Source: Bacillota bacterium
GTDB lineage: Bacteria > Bacillota > Clostridia > Christensenellales > CAG-138
Reading direction: 5' to 3'
Assembly (NCBI GenBank): GCA_023400985.1
Contig: JAEXEN010000013.1
Span: forward strand, 42,721 to 106,720
Length of the DNA stretch: 64,000 bases
Shown here: positions 41,446 through 50,268 of the stretch, one piece after another
Position numbering within the stretch: the first letter of the stretch is position 1
Layout: each line of letters begins with the position of its first letter
Notes under the pieces: model-generated
The model's database searches: none
Seen by the model: the letters and a program-made list of their open reading frames with translations, nothing else
Told to the model about the DNA's origin: nothing
Position numbers and translations under genes: made by a program

Positions 41446-43104
41446 ATGGCATACGAGGCGCTTTACAGGCGGTACCGCCCGCAGACGTTTGAGGGTATCG
41501 TTGGGCAGGAGCATATCACCACCATTTTAAAAAATCAGGTGCGGTCCGGCCGCCCGGCGCATGCGTATCTGTTCGTAGGTTCGCGCGGCACGGGTAAAAC
41601 GAGCACCGCCCGCATACTCGCCCGCGCCGTCAACTGCCTCGACCCGCAAGACGGCGAGCCTTGCGGCGTATGCGAGGCCTGCCTCTCCATGAAGGAAAAC
41701 AACGTCGATATCGTGGAGATGGACGCCGCTACCAATTCGAGCGTGGACGATGCGCGTTCCCTCATCGAGAAGGCACGCTTCATGCCCATGCAGCTCAAAA
41801 AGAAAGTGTACATCATCGACGAGGTGCACGCACTCTCGGGCGCGGCGTTCAGCGCGCTTTTAAAAACGCTCGAGGAACCGCCCGCGCACGTGCTATTCAT
41901 CCTCGCCACCACCGAGCCGCAAAAGGTGCCCGCCACCATCATATCGCGCTGCCAAAGGATGGACTTTCACCGCTTGAGCATCGCCGCGATGACGGGCTGC
42001 ATCAAGAAGATACTCGAGCTTTCGAACGTTACCATTTCGGACGAGGGCATTTCCGCCATCGCCCGCACGGCCGAGGGTGGCATGCGCGACGCGCTTTCCC
42101 TTGCCGATCAATGCATTTCCTTCTGTGGGGAACATGTTACGACCGAGGATGTTTACAGCGTGCTCGGCAGCATGGATGCGGATTTCCTTTTTGAAACGGC
42201 GGACGCGCTTTTGAACTTCGAGCCCGGCAAGGCCCTCGCGCTTCTCGACAAGGTCGTGAATGACGGGCGCGATCTGAGCGTTTTTATGCGCGACGTCACT
42301 TTCCACTTCAGGGCTTTGCTTCTGGCCAAGCTCTGCGGGGATTGCAGCGAGCTTTTAGACTGTACCGAGGACGCCATGCGCCGCTACCTCGCGCAGGCCG
42401 GGCTTGCGTCGGAACTCAGGCTCCTCCGCGCGCAGGAAACGCTTTTGAAGGCGCAGAGTAGCGCGCGCATGGTGGATATGCCGCGCGTGCTCTATGAGGG
42501 GGCGCTCGTGCGCATTGCGCGCGCGGAGGAAAGCGAAAAGGATGTCGAGGAGCTTTCCATGCGCGTCGAGCGGCTGGAGAAAAAGGCGGAGAAGCTCGAA
42601 AAAGAGCCTGTGGCCGCACCGCGCGAGCATGTGCGGACAGCGGAAACCCCCGTATTTGAAGAGGTTCGGGATACCGCGCCGTGGGAGGAACCGGCTAGGC
42701 AAAAGCTTACGCAAAAGCCTAAGCCGGAACCCGGGAAAGCGGCGCCCGCCGTGAGCGCGGAACCGGACGCGAACCGGATCGGAAAGGCTGTAAACGGCGC
42801 ATGGACGGCGGACGCCCTGTGGAAAAAGCTCCTCGAACGGCTTTCCGAGGAGGATCGTGCTCTGCAGGTAGTCGCTATGTCCGGGAAAGCGCGATCTATA
42901 AAAGACAATGTGCTTACCGTGCTTTATGACAGCGAGACAAGGCTCAAGGCGGTGCAGATGCCGAAAAACGCCGCGCTCATAAACGAAGTTTTGCAAACCC
43001 TTGCGCCCGAAATGAAGCTTGCGGCCGTATTCGGCGAGCAAAACGACGATTTGCGCGAGCAGATGAAGAGTCTTTTCGGCGATGGCGTGGAGATCGTGGA
43101 CTAA
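41446..43104 (+). CDS. dnaX: DNA polymerase III subunit gamma/tau
   Basis: Clamp-loader ATPase of the replisome, 552 residues. Walker A GSRGTGKTSTA, zinc-binding CGVCEAC preceded by Cys in NCLD, Walker B IIDEVHALS and sensor LATTEPQKVP lie in the first 180 residues; the C-terminal third is charged and Pro/Ala-rich, then a tau-like end (about 430-552). The ATG at 41446 has TTGGAGG. I see no poly-A/T slippery run of the E. coli type. dnaX-ebfC-recR order is conserved in Firmicutes. Confidence 0.96.
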   Translation: MAYEALYRRYRPQTFEGIVGQEHITTILKNQVRSGRPAHAYLFVGSRGTGKTSTARILARAVNCLDPQDGEPCGVCEACLSMKENNVDIVEMDAATNSSVDDARSLIEKARFMPMQLKKKVYIIDEVHALSGAAFSALLKTLEEPPAHVLFILATTEPQKVPATIISRCQRMDFHRLSIAAMTGCIKKILELSNVTISDEGISAIARTAEGGMRDALSLADQCISFCGEHVTTEDVYSVLGSMDADFLFETADALLNFEPGKALALLDKVVNDGRDLSVFMRDVTFHFRALLLAKLCGDCSELLDCTEDAMRRYLAQAGLASELRLLRAQETLLKAQSSARMVDMPRVLYEGALVRIARAEESEKDVEELSMRVERLEKKAEKLEKEPVAAPREHVRTAETPVFEEVRDTAPWEEPARQKLTQKPKPEPGKAAPAVSAEPDANRIGKAVNGAWTADALWKKLLERLSEEDRALQVVAMSGKARSIKDNVLTVLYDSETRLKAVQMPKNAALINEVLQTLAPEMKLAAVFGEQNDDLREQMKSLFGDGVEIVD

Positions 43105-43156
43105 CGTTGCGTTTACATGGTATAATTTTATTTTAACAGATATTTTGGAGGTAACT

Positions 43157-43492
43157 ATGCAAAGAGGCGGTTTTCCGGGCATGGGCGGCGGCAACATGCA
43201 GCAGCTCATGAAGCAGGCGCAAAAGATGCAGCAGGACATGGCGCGCATGCAGGAGGACCTCAACGCGCGCGAATTTAGTGCGTCCTCGGGCGGCGGTATG
43301 GTGAAAGCCACCGTGTTCGGCCGCAAGGAGCTGAAATCCATCGAGATCGATAAGGCCTGTGTAGACCCCGACGATGTGGAAATGCTGCAGGATCTTGTGC
43401 TGAGCGCCGTCAACGAGGCGATACGCCTTGCGGACGAAACCGTGAGCGCGGAGATGGGTAAGCTTACGGGCGGCATGAACCTGGGTTTTTAA
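43157..43492 (+). CDS. ebfC: nucleoid-associated protein EbfC/YbaB
   Basis: A 111-residue dimeric DNA-binding protein with the characteristic Met/Gln-rich N-terminal helix (MQQLMKQAQKMQQDMARMQ), then the GGMVKATVFG strand and DLVLSAVNEAI helix. GGAGG precedes the ATG at 43157. A TATAAT at 43121-43126 might drive a second transcript. It lies between dnaX and recR as usual. Confidence 0.95.
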   Translation: MQRGGFPGMGGGNMQQLMKQAQKMQQDMARMQEDLNAREFSASSGGGMVKATVFGRKELKSIEIDKACVDPDDVEMLQDLVLSAVNEAIRLADETVSAEMGKLTGGMNLGF

Positions 43493-43495
43493 CGT

Positions 43496-44089
43496 ATGGG
43501 CCTTGAACCGTTGCTCGTACTGACCGCGCAGCTTGCGCGTCTGCCCGGCGTGGGCGCGAAGAGCGCGCAGCGGCTTGCTTACCATATCCTCGATATGCCG
43601 GAAAGCAACGCCCGCGAGCTTGCCGCCGCCATCGTGCGCGCGCGGGAGGAGATAGGCTTTTGCCCCATCTGCGGCGGCTATACCGACGTGGAACCCTGTG
43701 CGCTGTGCACGGATGAAACGCGGCACAACGGCATCATTTGCGTGGTGCGCGATGCGCGCGACGTGCAGAGCATGGAGAAGATGCGCGAATATCACGGGCT
43801 CTACCATGTGCTTGGCGGCGCCATTTCTCCCATGGACGGGGTGGGGCCGGACGATATCCGCATCAAGGAGCTTTTGGAACGCGTGGACGCGGGCGGCGTC
43901 AAAGAGGTGATCCTCGCCACCGACCCCGATGTGGAAGGGGAAGCGACGGCGGTATACATCTCCAAGCTCTTAAAGCAAAAGGGCGTGCGCGTTACGCGCA
44001 TAGCCCACGGCATCCCCATCGGCGGCAACTTAGAGTATATCGACGAAATGACGCTGATGAAGGCTTTCGAAGGCCGGCGCGATATGTAA
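43496..44089 (+). CDS. recR: recombination mediator RecR
   Basis: Works with RecO/RecF to load RecA on gapped DNA. 197 residues: helix-hairpin-helix LPGVGAKSAQRLAYHI, zinc finger CPICGGY...CALC, and a Toprim domain with the GGAISPMDGVGPDDI and TDPDVEGEATAVYI motifs. It follows ebfC by three bases. Confidence 0.96.
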   Translation: MGLEPLLVLTAQLARLPGVGAKSAQRLAYHILDMPESNARELAAAIVRAREEIGFCPICGGYTDVEPCALCTDETRHNGIICVVRDARDVQSMEKMREYHGLYHVLGGAISPMDGVGPDDIRIKELLERVDAGGVKEVILATDPDVEGEATAVYISKLLKQKGVRVTRIAHGIPIGGNLEYIDEMTLMKAFEGRRDM

Positions 44090-44231
44090 TAAAAGGTAAA
44101 TTTTAAATCAGATGTTTAAAAAATTTTATGTTTTGTTCACAAGCGCGCAACCTTTTGGAGAGAAAATGCGTCTATAATGTATAGGGGAACTTTCTGGCCC
44201 ATACGTATTGTGCCGGATAGGAGGGATAGGC

Positions 44232-45218
44232 TTGAAGGGTTTTTGTAAAATCCTTTCGGCGGCATGCGTCATCATGCTGCTGGCCTCCGCATGCGCCGTG
44301 CCTGCGGGCGTAAGCCAACCCTCAAGCGCAAACGAGCACGAGCTCGCGGAGATCCGCCAAAGCTACCGCAACGCCGAACTTGTGGTACGCGGCGTTTGCG
44401 TGCAAACCCATGCCGATAAGTCCGGCGCGATTTGCGCCGATGTGGAAATATCCGAGGTGATTGCCGGCGGCGCCAAGGCCGGCAGCACCGTGCACTGCGT
44501 TTCGGGCAGTCTGAAAGAGGGCGGCGCGTATCTGCTTTTTTTGGGACTCAATGAGGACGTGCATTATGCCGAGGATGAGGCCTCTTATAGCGTAATCGAC
44601 GCCGACGCGGTGGATACCGACGGCAGCTCCGTGATTTTGAAAGACACGGGCATGACGCTTACCGAGGTGCGCAAGGAGCTCAAAAAGCTTGACGCGGTGA
44701 TCAGCGCTCCCGCCACCGGCTACTACTATACGGCGCTTGCCGAAATGGCCGCTGCGGCCGATGAGATATTCATCGGAAAAGTGGAGGATGAACCCGCGTT
44801 TACAGATACGTCCTTTCGTTCGCAGGAGGGCGGCGGCACGGTGGAGCAGCAACTTCCCGCCGATATCGTGCGCGTTTTAGCCTACGGCGCCGTGAAGGGC
44901 GCGCTTAAATACGGCGATGCCGTGGACCTCGTTTACGCGCCCGCCATGAGCGCGGACGTGGTGGACGCCGCTACGCTTACTGCCATCACCTATGCCGAAA
45001 ACGCCGTGCCTAAACTCAAGGAAGGCGGCGTTTATCTGTTCTTCCTCGTTCACGGGCCTGACCCGAAGCAAAGCTATTTCTTTCCCATCAACCCGTTCCA
45101 GGGCTACGTGCGCGTGGAAAATGACGACCTTTCGGTTTCCTTTGTGAATAAGGCGATCTTACCCTATACCACGCTTACGCCGCTTGTGCAGGATATACGG
45201 GCGGTACTGGGGATATAA
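44232..45218 (+). CDS. putative lipoprotein of unknown function
   Basis: 328 residues with a signal peptide and a lipobox-like LLASAC near residue 21. The body seems to hold two related halves, each with a segment of the form AD.IF.GKVE / ELVVRGVC, a K-AG/G..V-V strand and an EGGAYLLFLG or EGGVYLFFLV phrase, so it may be an internal duplication of a beta-rich domain. I do not recognise a named family. The TTG at 44232 follows AGGAGG by seven bases, and a TATAAT lies at 44173-44178. Confidence 0.7.
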   Translation: MKGFCKILSAACVIMLLASACAVPAGVSQPSSANEHELAEIRQSYRNAELVVRGVCVQTHADKSGAICADVEISEVIAGGAKAGSTVHCVSGSLKEGGAYLLFLGLNEDVHYAEDEASYSVIDADAVDTDGSSVILKDTGMTLTEVRKELKKLDAVISAPATGYYYTALAEMAAAADEIFIGKVEDEPAFTDTSFRSQEGGGTVEQQLPADIVRVLAYGAVKGALKYGDAVDLVYAPAMSADVVDAATLTAITYAENAVPKLKEGGVYLFFLVHGPDPKQSYFFPINPFQGYVRVENDDLSVSFVNKAILPYTTLTPLVQDIRAVLGI

Positions 45219-45240
45219 AAATCGCAACGGTGTTATAGAA

Positions 45241-45286
45241 AACAACGGGCAATATCGTTTTTTCGCGATACCGCCCGTTGTTTTTT
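45241..45286. terminator. bidirectional terminator after the lipoprotein gene
   Basis: AACAACGGGC (45241-45250) pairs with GCCCGTTGTT (45273-45282), with an inner ATATCG/CGCGATA helix, followed by T residues on the plus strand and preceded by A residues that serve the minus strand gene. Confidence 0.8.
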
Positions 45287-45305
45287 ATGGATTGGTGCCG
45301 CCGGG

Positions 45306-46094
45306 TTATACTGCGAAATCAACCTCCGCAAGTAAGCCGTAGTGATCGCTCGGTGCGTATCCCGTTTGGGGCGAGACCTCCTTGCCAAAAACACTTACGC
45401 CGCGCAACTTAAACGCATGATCCCAGTTGAAGCTCTCCATTATATAAATCCTATCGCAAACATCCGGCACATAATTCGTATTCGTTCCGCGCCATCTCGG
45501 ATTGTTTACAAAATCAAGCGTCGGGACAACGTTGTAACCATTCAGCGCGGCGTGCACACCGGCTAAATCGTTCCAATAGGGCTTTGCTTCAAAACCTGAT
45601 AGTGTCCGGTCCCCCAACAAATAATGATGAACGCTCGACTCTAAAGTGCAATTAAAATCCCCCAACAAAATAAAAAAGTGGGCTTTATCCCTTTGCGAGT
45701 GGATATATCTGTCGATAGCGACGATTTGCTTCTCTTTTGCCAAGACCGAATCCCAAGGCAGGTGCACATTGGTTATCGAATATTGAATTCTATTTGCCTC
45801 GAAGATTACGTTATAGGCTACGCTATTATCAAATTCCACACTTTCGAATAATGAAAATTGCTCGGAAAATGAATACTTGCTCAAAAAAGCCAGACCTAAT
45901 TCTGCATCATCGTCCATGTAAAAAACACAGCCGTGATAAGGGAATTCGGTATTCTTGATCAGATTTTTATAAAAAGCTTGCGGAACTTCTTGCAAGGCAA
46001 TAATATCCGCGTCGGTGCTATTTATTTCCGATATGAGCTGCTCCGCCCGAACATCGATATTTGGATACCATACATTGTAAGTTGCGATTTTCAT
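45306..46094 (-). CDS. endonuclease/exonuclease/phosphatase family protein
   Basis: 262 residues of the DNase I-like metal-dependent hydrolase fold: N-terminal KIATYNVWYPN, metal-binding glutamate in IALQEVPQ, LLGDFNCT and the C-terminal APSDHYGLLAEV with catalytic His. Members cleave DNA, phosphoinositides or other phosphodiesters; the substrate is not clear. No signal peptide. The gene is visibly richer in A and T than its surroundings and starts a three-gene islet (45306-46927) bounded by ordinary genes. Confidence 0.85.
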   Translation of the reverse strand: MKIATYNVWYPNIDVRAEQLISEINSTDADIIALQEVPQAFYKNLIKNTEFPYHGCVFYMDDDAELGLAFLSKYSFSEQFSLFESVEFDNSVAYNVIFEANRIQYSITNVHLPWDSVLAKEKQIVAIDRYIHSQRDKAHFFILLGDFNCTLESSVHHYLLGDRTLSGFEAKPYWNDLAGVHAALNGYNVVPTLDFVNNPRWRGTNTNYVPDVCDRIYIMESFNWDHAFKLRGVSVFGKEVSPQTGYAPSDHYGLLAEVDFAV

Positions 46095-46189
46095 ATATTG
46101 TTACCTCTGTTAATATAAATTCCTGCTTGGTTTATTGATGAGCTCCAGCAAAACATAATGCGAAGCCAAACTACATGATGAATTGAAAT

Positions 46190-46396
46190 TTACTTGCCGC
46201 CTGACTTATGATTTTCTGCCTGCTCTTTTCTCTTTTTATTTCCAAAGATGCAAAGCACAAATAACAAAACGGAGAAAGTGATAAGAGAGGTGACAAGAAC
46301 ATGCGGCAGTTCAAAAATAAAGCTATGAATGATAACCGTGGCGATAAAGACAACCGTGGCACTTACTATGCCAATTATAACGCCCGTTTTCATCAT
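46190..46396 (-). CDS. small two-helix membrane protein
   Basis: 68 residues with two membrane helices (about 4-26 and 34-52) and a basic, hydrophilic tail (KKRKEQAENHK). GGAGGAAGA precedes two successive ATG codons. No family recognised. It is part of the A/T-rich islet. Confidence 0.55.
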   Translation of the reverse strand: MMKTGVIIGIVSATVVFIATVIIHSFIFELPHVLVTSLITFSVLLFVLCIFGNKKRKEQAENHKSGGK

Positions 46397-46423
46397 GCAA
46401 TCTTCCTCCGATAAATTGGAAGT

Positions 46424-46927
46424 TTAGCCGTTCGCTTGCTCAAGTATCATATTGACAATAGCTTCTGCTGACATATCTTTGTTTATCGTGAGCTCGGATA
46501 TGTTTTTCAGATAATCTTTTTCTCTCCACCAGCGTTTCATTTCCGTTTCGCCAAATTCTCCGGCATTGGGTTTTGTTGCATGCCGAAAGAGTGTTTCTTC
46601 AAAAGGAATATCAAAATAGTACGCATAGACATTATTTCCAAATTCATCTTTTATTGCTTCAAACAGCCTTTGATACCAATCCGAATTTAAGATACCCTCT
46701 AATAGGATCGTTGCGCAGTTTTCCCTTCCATGCCGAACAAGCGTGATCAGCAAATCGATGGCTTTTGTTTCCGGCCCATCCTTTACATAGAGCATTTCCC
46801 GCCTGACTACGTCCTGTGAAAGGAGCAGAGTGCCGCTTCCGCAGCGCCTTTGCAGCTCTTTTGCAACGGTCGTTTTGCCGCATCCTGAATTTCCTCTGAG
46901 TATAATGATTTTGGGGTTTATACCCAT
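46424..46927 (-). CDS. P-loop kinase-like ATPase
   Basis: 167 residues with Walker A RGNSGCGKTTVAKEL and a LLLSQDVVRREML segment, followed by ILLEGIL and an FDIPFEETLFRHATKP phrase. This pattern is that of small AAA_33/zeta-toxin-like or nucleoside/antibiotic kinases (as in chloramphenicol phosphotransferase relatives). Substrate cannot be decided; no antitoxin gene precedes it, which speaks against a zeta toxin. ATG at 46927 has an AGAGGAGA site. A/T-rich islet gene. Confidence 0.75.
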   Translation of the reverse strand: MGINPKIIILRGNSGCGKTTVAKELQRRCGSGTLLLSQDVVRREMLYVKDGPETKAIDLLITLVRHGRENCATILLEGILNSDWYQRLFEAIKDEFGNNVYAYYFDIPFEETLFRHATKPNAGEFGETEMKRWWREKDYLKNISELTINKDMSAEAIVNMILEQANG

Positions 46928-47036
46928 CTGCTTCTCCTCTGAATTTCCGCTTATCTGCTTCTCTTTAAGAGCGTAACAAATCAAAAGGCGTGCACAACAG
47001 TTTCCTATCACAGCACGCTTTTGCGGGGCCGTTATT

Positions 47037-48695
47037 TTATTCCCTTCGCAACTTCAACCCTATAAACCTTAAAAAACCCCATAAACTCCGCGACGCGCGG
47101 GGCTTTTTGGGCGCGCCGATCTTCTCCACGTCGCGGCCCATGCGGATGAAGCGGAACATCCTGTCCGCCGCGCCGTCAAACAGCGTCTCGGCGTTTTGGA
47201 TGGCGAATTCGAGGCTCATCGGCCCGTCTGCCGTGGGCATAACGCCCGCGTTTCCCAATGCGTAAAGCTCGTTGCCCCCCTCGCCCATGCCGCCCGTGAT
47301 GACGGCCACGGGCACTTTGCGCGCGGTGCTGCGGCGCATGATGCCCGCCACCGCTTTGCCGTAGCGGACGCTCTGCGCGTCGAGCCTGCCTTCGCCCGTC
47401 ACCACCAGCGCCACGCCTTTTAACATGCGCTCAAAATCCACCGCGTCGAGCACGGCGTCGATGCCCTGCTTCACGGCCGGGTCGAGTATGGCCATGAGCA
47501 TTGCGCCCAGGCCCCCCGCCGCGCCCGCGCCGGGGATGCTTGCCACGTCGCGGCCCACGGTATCGCAAAGAAGCCTGGAAAAGCTTTGCATGCCCTCTTC
47601 CAGCATGTCGAGCTGCTCCTTTGTGCCGCCCTTTTGCGGCCCGTACACATAGGTCGCGCCCTCTAAGCCGCACAAGGGATTCGTCACGTCGCACATGAGC
47701 GTGAAGCGCGCCTCATTAACGGCGGGATGCAGGTATTCGAGGTCGATCTTTTTCACCTTGATGAGATCCGTGCCGCAGCCCATGAGTTCCTCGTCGTTTT
47801 CGTCGAAGAATTTCACGCCGAGCGCCCTTGCGCAGCCCATGCCGCCGTCGTTGGTGGCGCTGCCGCCGATGCCGATCAGGATGTCCCTTAATCCTTCGTC
47901 GAGCGCGCGGCGGAGAAGCTCGCCAAGGCCGAAGGTGGAAGCGGCCATGATGTCGCGCTCGTCTGTGGCTATTAAGGAGAGGCCCGATGTCTCCGCCATC
48001 TCAACGACCGCGGTCTTGCCGCGAAGCACGCCGTAAACAGCGCTCACCTTTTTCCCCAACGGCCCCGTGACCTGCGCCTTCCTGTATGCGCCGTCGCAAG
48101 CGGTAACGAGCGAGCGCACGGTGCCTTCGCCGCCGTCGGCAATGGGCAGCGGGACGATCTTGCAGCCAGGGAAATGGCGGCGCGCCGCGAAGGTGAGACG
48201 CTTGATCGCGTCGGTGGAGGAAAGCGTGCCCTTGAAGGAGTCGGGAGCGAGCAAAATTTTGATGCCCTTGCCTACGGGGCGGCGCTTGCCGTGCTTGCGC
48301 GGCACGGTGAGGCCGAAGCAATCCATATCGCCGCCTGCGATCTTGCCGCTGTTTTGCACCGTACCGAAATAGGTCAGCTCCTCGATGCCGAAAAGGCGGT
48401 TGTTTTCCAAATACGGGTGGTTGTGTGCGAGATACATGCCGATACCCGCGTCGTCGTCGATCTTCTGGAATATGCGGCGCATGGCGGAAAGGCTCCCGCC
48501 CATGATGACCGTGAGGTAGATGTTCTCATCCGCACCTGCGGTGGGGTCCAAGCCGCCGTAGAGGGAAAGCCCCTTCACGTCGTTGAGCGTCACCACGGAA
48601 AATATTTCTTCAAAAAGGCGCTTTACATAGCTGTCGTCCGGCTTTTCCTTTAAAAGGTCGAACCGGATGCCCAACGCGAACCGCTTGATTTGCAT
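47037..48695 (-). CDS. glycerate 2-kinase with an extra N-terminal domain
   Basis: 552 residues. From residue 145 (IKILLAPDSFKGTLSS) it is a complete GlxK/GarK-type glycerate kinase, with IADGGEGTV, GIGGSATNDGGMGCA and VVTGEGRLDAQ. The first 143 residues are an added region with mixed alpha/beta character (MQIKRFALGIRFDLLKEKP, IYLTVIMGGS) that I cannot assign; it joins the kinase through a basic linker RKHGKRRPVGKG. The kinase alone is usually about 380 residues. The start codon lies four bases from a 161-base MITE whose end supplies a GGGGGTG ribosome site. Confidence 0.85.
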   Translation of the reverse strand: MQIKRFALGIRFDLLKEKPDDSYVKRLFEEIFSVVTLNDVKGLSLYGGLDPTAGADENIYLTVIMGGSLSAMRRIFQKIDDDAGIGMYLAHNHPYLENNRLFGIEELTYFGTVQNSGKIAGGDMDCFGLTVPRKHGKRRPVGKGIKILLAPDSFKGTLSSTDAIKRLTFAARRHFPGCKIVPLPIADGGEGTVRSLVTACDGAYRKAQVTGPLGKKVSAVYGVLRGKTAVVEMAETSGLSLIATDERDIMAASTFGLGELLRRALDEGLRDILIGIGGSATNDGGMGCARALGVKFFDENDEELMGCGTDLIKVKKIDLEYLHPAVNEARFTLMCDVTNPLCGLEGATYVYGPQKGGTKEQLDMLEEGMQSFSRLLCDTVGRDVASIPGAGAAGGLGAMLMAILDPAVKQGIDAVLDAVDFERMLKGVALVVTGEGRLDAQSVRYGKAVAGIMRRSTARKVPVAVITGGMGEGGNELYALGNAGVMPTADGPMSLEFAIQNAETLFDGAADRMFRFIRMGRDVEKIGAPKKPRASRSLWGFLRFIGLKLRRE

Positions 48696-48698
48696 GAT

Positions 48699-48859
48699 AT
48701 TGCACCCCCAATGAAATCATGAATTCAGATTGGCGAGGATATTTGTCGCCGAACAAGGAAAAAAGCGCAGGCATACCGGAACGTATTCCGAGCATTTTTG
48801 ACGCAGGCCGGCGGCAAATAGACCGCCAAGATGTTTCAGGATTTTGTTGGAGGTGCAAT
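48699..48859. repeat. family D MITE, 161 bp, copy 1
   Basis: Terminal inverted repeats ATTGCACCCCCAATGAAATC and the complement of GATTTTGTTGGAGGTGCAAT agree at 17 of 20 positions. The interior (GGCGAGGATATTTGTCGCC, GGCATACCGGAACG, CCGGCGGCAAATAGACCGCC) is shared, in opposite orientation, with 59519-59679, also 161 bases. It has no coding capacity. It lies between ahcY and the glycerate kinase, replacing the latter's leader. Confidence 0.88.
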
Positions 48860-48880
48860 GCCGCTCCCCCAGCCAAGTAT

Positions 48881-50122
48881 TTACATTTGCTCCGTCATAT
48901 AGGTTTGTTGTTCCTCCGTGAGCGCGTCGAGCCCAAGACCCATGGCGTTAAGCTTGAGCATGGCGACCTCATGGTCGATCTCTTCGGGGACGTTGTAGAG
49001 CCCCGGGGCGAGGCTTTTTCCGTTAAGCGCGATGTAGCGCGCGCTCAAAGCCTGTATGGCGAAGGAGAGGTCCATGATGTCGGCCGGATGGCCGTTGCCC
49101 GCCACGATGTTGACGAGCCTGCCGTCCGCGAGCAGGTTCAATATCCTGCCGTCGCTGAGATAATATCCGTCGATGAAGGGTTTCCGCGTTTCCATGCGCT
49201 CGCTCAGGCCCTTTAAATGTTCCTTGTTGATCTCCACGTCGAAATGGCCGGCGTTGGCGAGGAGCGCGTTGTGCTTCATCTTTTCGAAATGGCGGCGGGT
49301 GATGACGTCCCTGCAGCCCGTGGCGGTCACGAATATGTCGCCCAAAGGCGCTGCGTCGTCCATCTTCATTACGCGGAAGCCGTCCATGGCCGCCTCGAGG
49401 GCGCGGTAGGGGTTCACCTCGGTCACGATCACGTTTGCTCCAAGGCCCTTGGCGCGCATGGCGATGCCACTCGAGCAGAAGCCGTAGCCTGCGACCACCA
49501 CCGTTTTGCCCGTGATCATGTTGTTGGTCGCGTACATGATGGCATCCCATGTGGACTGGCCGGTGCCGTGGCGGTTGTCAAAAAGATGCTTGCAGTTGGC
49601 ATCGTTCACGGCGAGCATGGGGAAGGGCAAAAGTCCCTTCGCCGCACGGGCGCGAAGGCGCGTAATGCCGGTGGTCGTTTCCTCACAGCCGCCCAGAAGG
49701 CAGTTCGCATATTCGGGGTGCTCGCCCGTGAGCATGGATACAAACTCGCCGCCGTCGTCGATGATAACATGCGGGTGGAATTCGAGCGTACGGCGGATGT
49801 GCTCATGAAACTCATCTTCGGTCGCATTGAACCAGGCGTGTACATCCATTCCCAAGGTCGCGAGCGCCGCGCAGACGTCGTCCTTGGTGGAGAGGGGGTT
49901 GGAACCTGTGACGCTTACAGTCGCGCCCGCCTCCCGAAGAAGCAGCGCGAGGTAGGCGGTTTTCGCCTCCAGATGTACGCTGACGGAAACACGAAGCCCC
50001 AGGAAAGGTTTTTCCTGACGGAAACGCGCTTCGAGCGTGCGCAATACGGGCATGAAATCCTTCACCCATTCGATGCGCTTCAGGCCCGACGGCGCGAGGG
50101 AAAGATCGCGAACGGTACTCAT
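48881..50122 (-). CDS. ahcY: adenosylhomocysteinase
   Basis: Hydrolyses S-adenosylhomocysteine to homocysteine and adenosine, relieving product inhibition of methyltransferases. 413 residues with the substrate motifs VHLEAKTAYL, TEDEFHEHI and DDGGEFVSML, the NAD-binding GYGFCSSGIAMRAKGLGA and TATGCRDVI, and the closing NAGHFDVEI. It is the short form lacking the roughly 40-residue insert of the eukaryotic type. AGGAGG precedes the ATG at 50122. It is divergent from mtnA-pnp-mtaD, which act on the related methylthioadenosine. Confidence 0.95.
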   Translation of the reverse strand: MSTVRDLSLAPSGLKRIEWVKDFMPVLRTLEARFRQEKPFLGLRVSVSVHLEAKTAYLALLLREAGATVSVTGSNPLSTKDDVCAALATLGMDVHAWFNATEDEFHEHIRRTLEFHPHVIIDDGGEFVSMLTGEHPEYANCLLGGCEETTTGITRLRARAAKGLLPFPMLAVNDANCKHLFDNRHGTGQSTWDAIMYATNNMITGKTVVVAGYGFCSSGIAMRAKGLGANVIVTEVNPYRALEAAMDGFRVMKMDDAAPLGDIFVTATGCRDVITRRHFEKMKHNALLANAGHFDVEINKEHLKGLSERMETRKPFIDGYYLSDGRILNLLADGRLVNIVAGNGHPADIMDLSFAIQALSARYIALNGKSLAPGLYNVPEEIDHEVAMLKLNAMGLGLDALTEEQQTYMTEQM

Positions 50123-50159
50123 AGTAGCCTCCTGAAACAGAATAAATAAATACAGCTTG

Positions 50160-50188
50160 ATTATGCCATGAATCGAATCAATACGCAA
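50160..50188 (-). promoter_or_regulatory. promoter of ahcY
   Basis: Minus strand TTGCGT and CATAAT with 17 bases between them, about 40 bases before the ahcY start. On the opposite strand TTTTCA and TATGAT (50199-50226, 17 bases apart) may drive mtnA. Confidence 0.5.
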
Positions 50189-50268
50189 CGCGGGCGTTTT
50201 CAACCGGGCGGAAATATTGTATGATGTTTGTAAAGTTCGGCTTAAGTCCGGAAAGGACACTTCCTCAA

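Noticed and set aside
46424..46927. Zeta-toxin of a toxin-antitoxin pair
   Set aside because: The Walker A is compatible, but no antitoxin gene adjoins it and the fold is shared by many small kinases.
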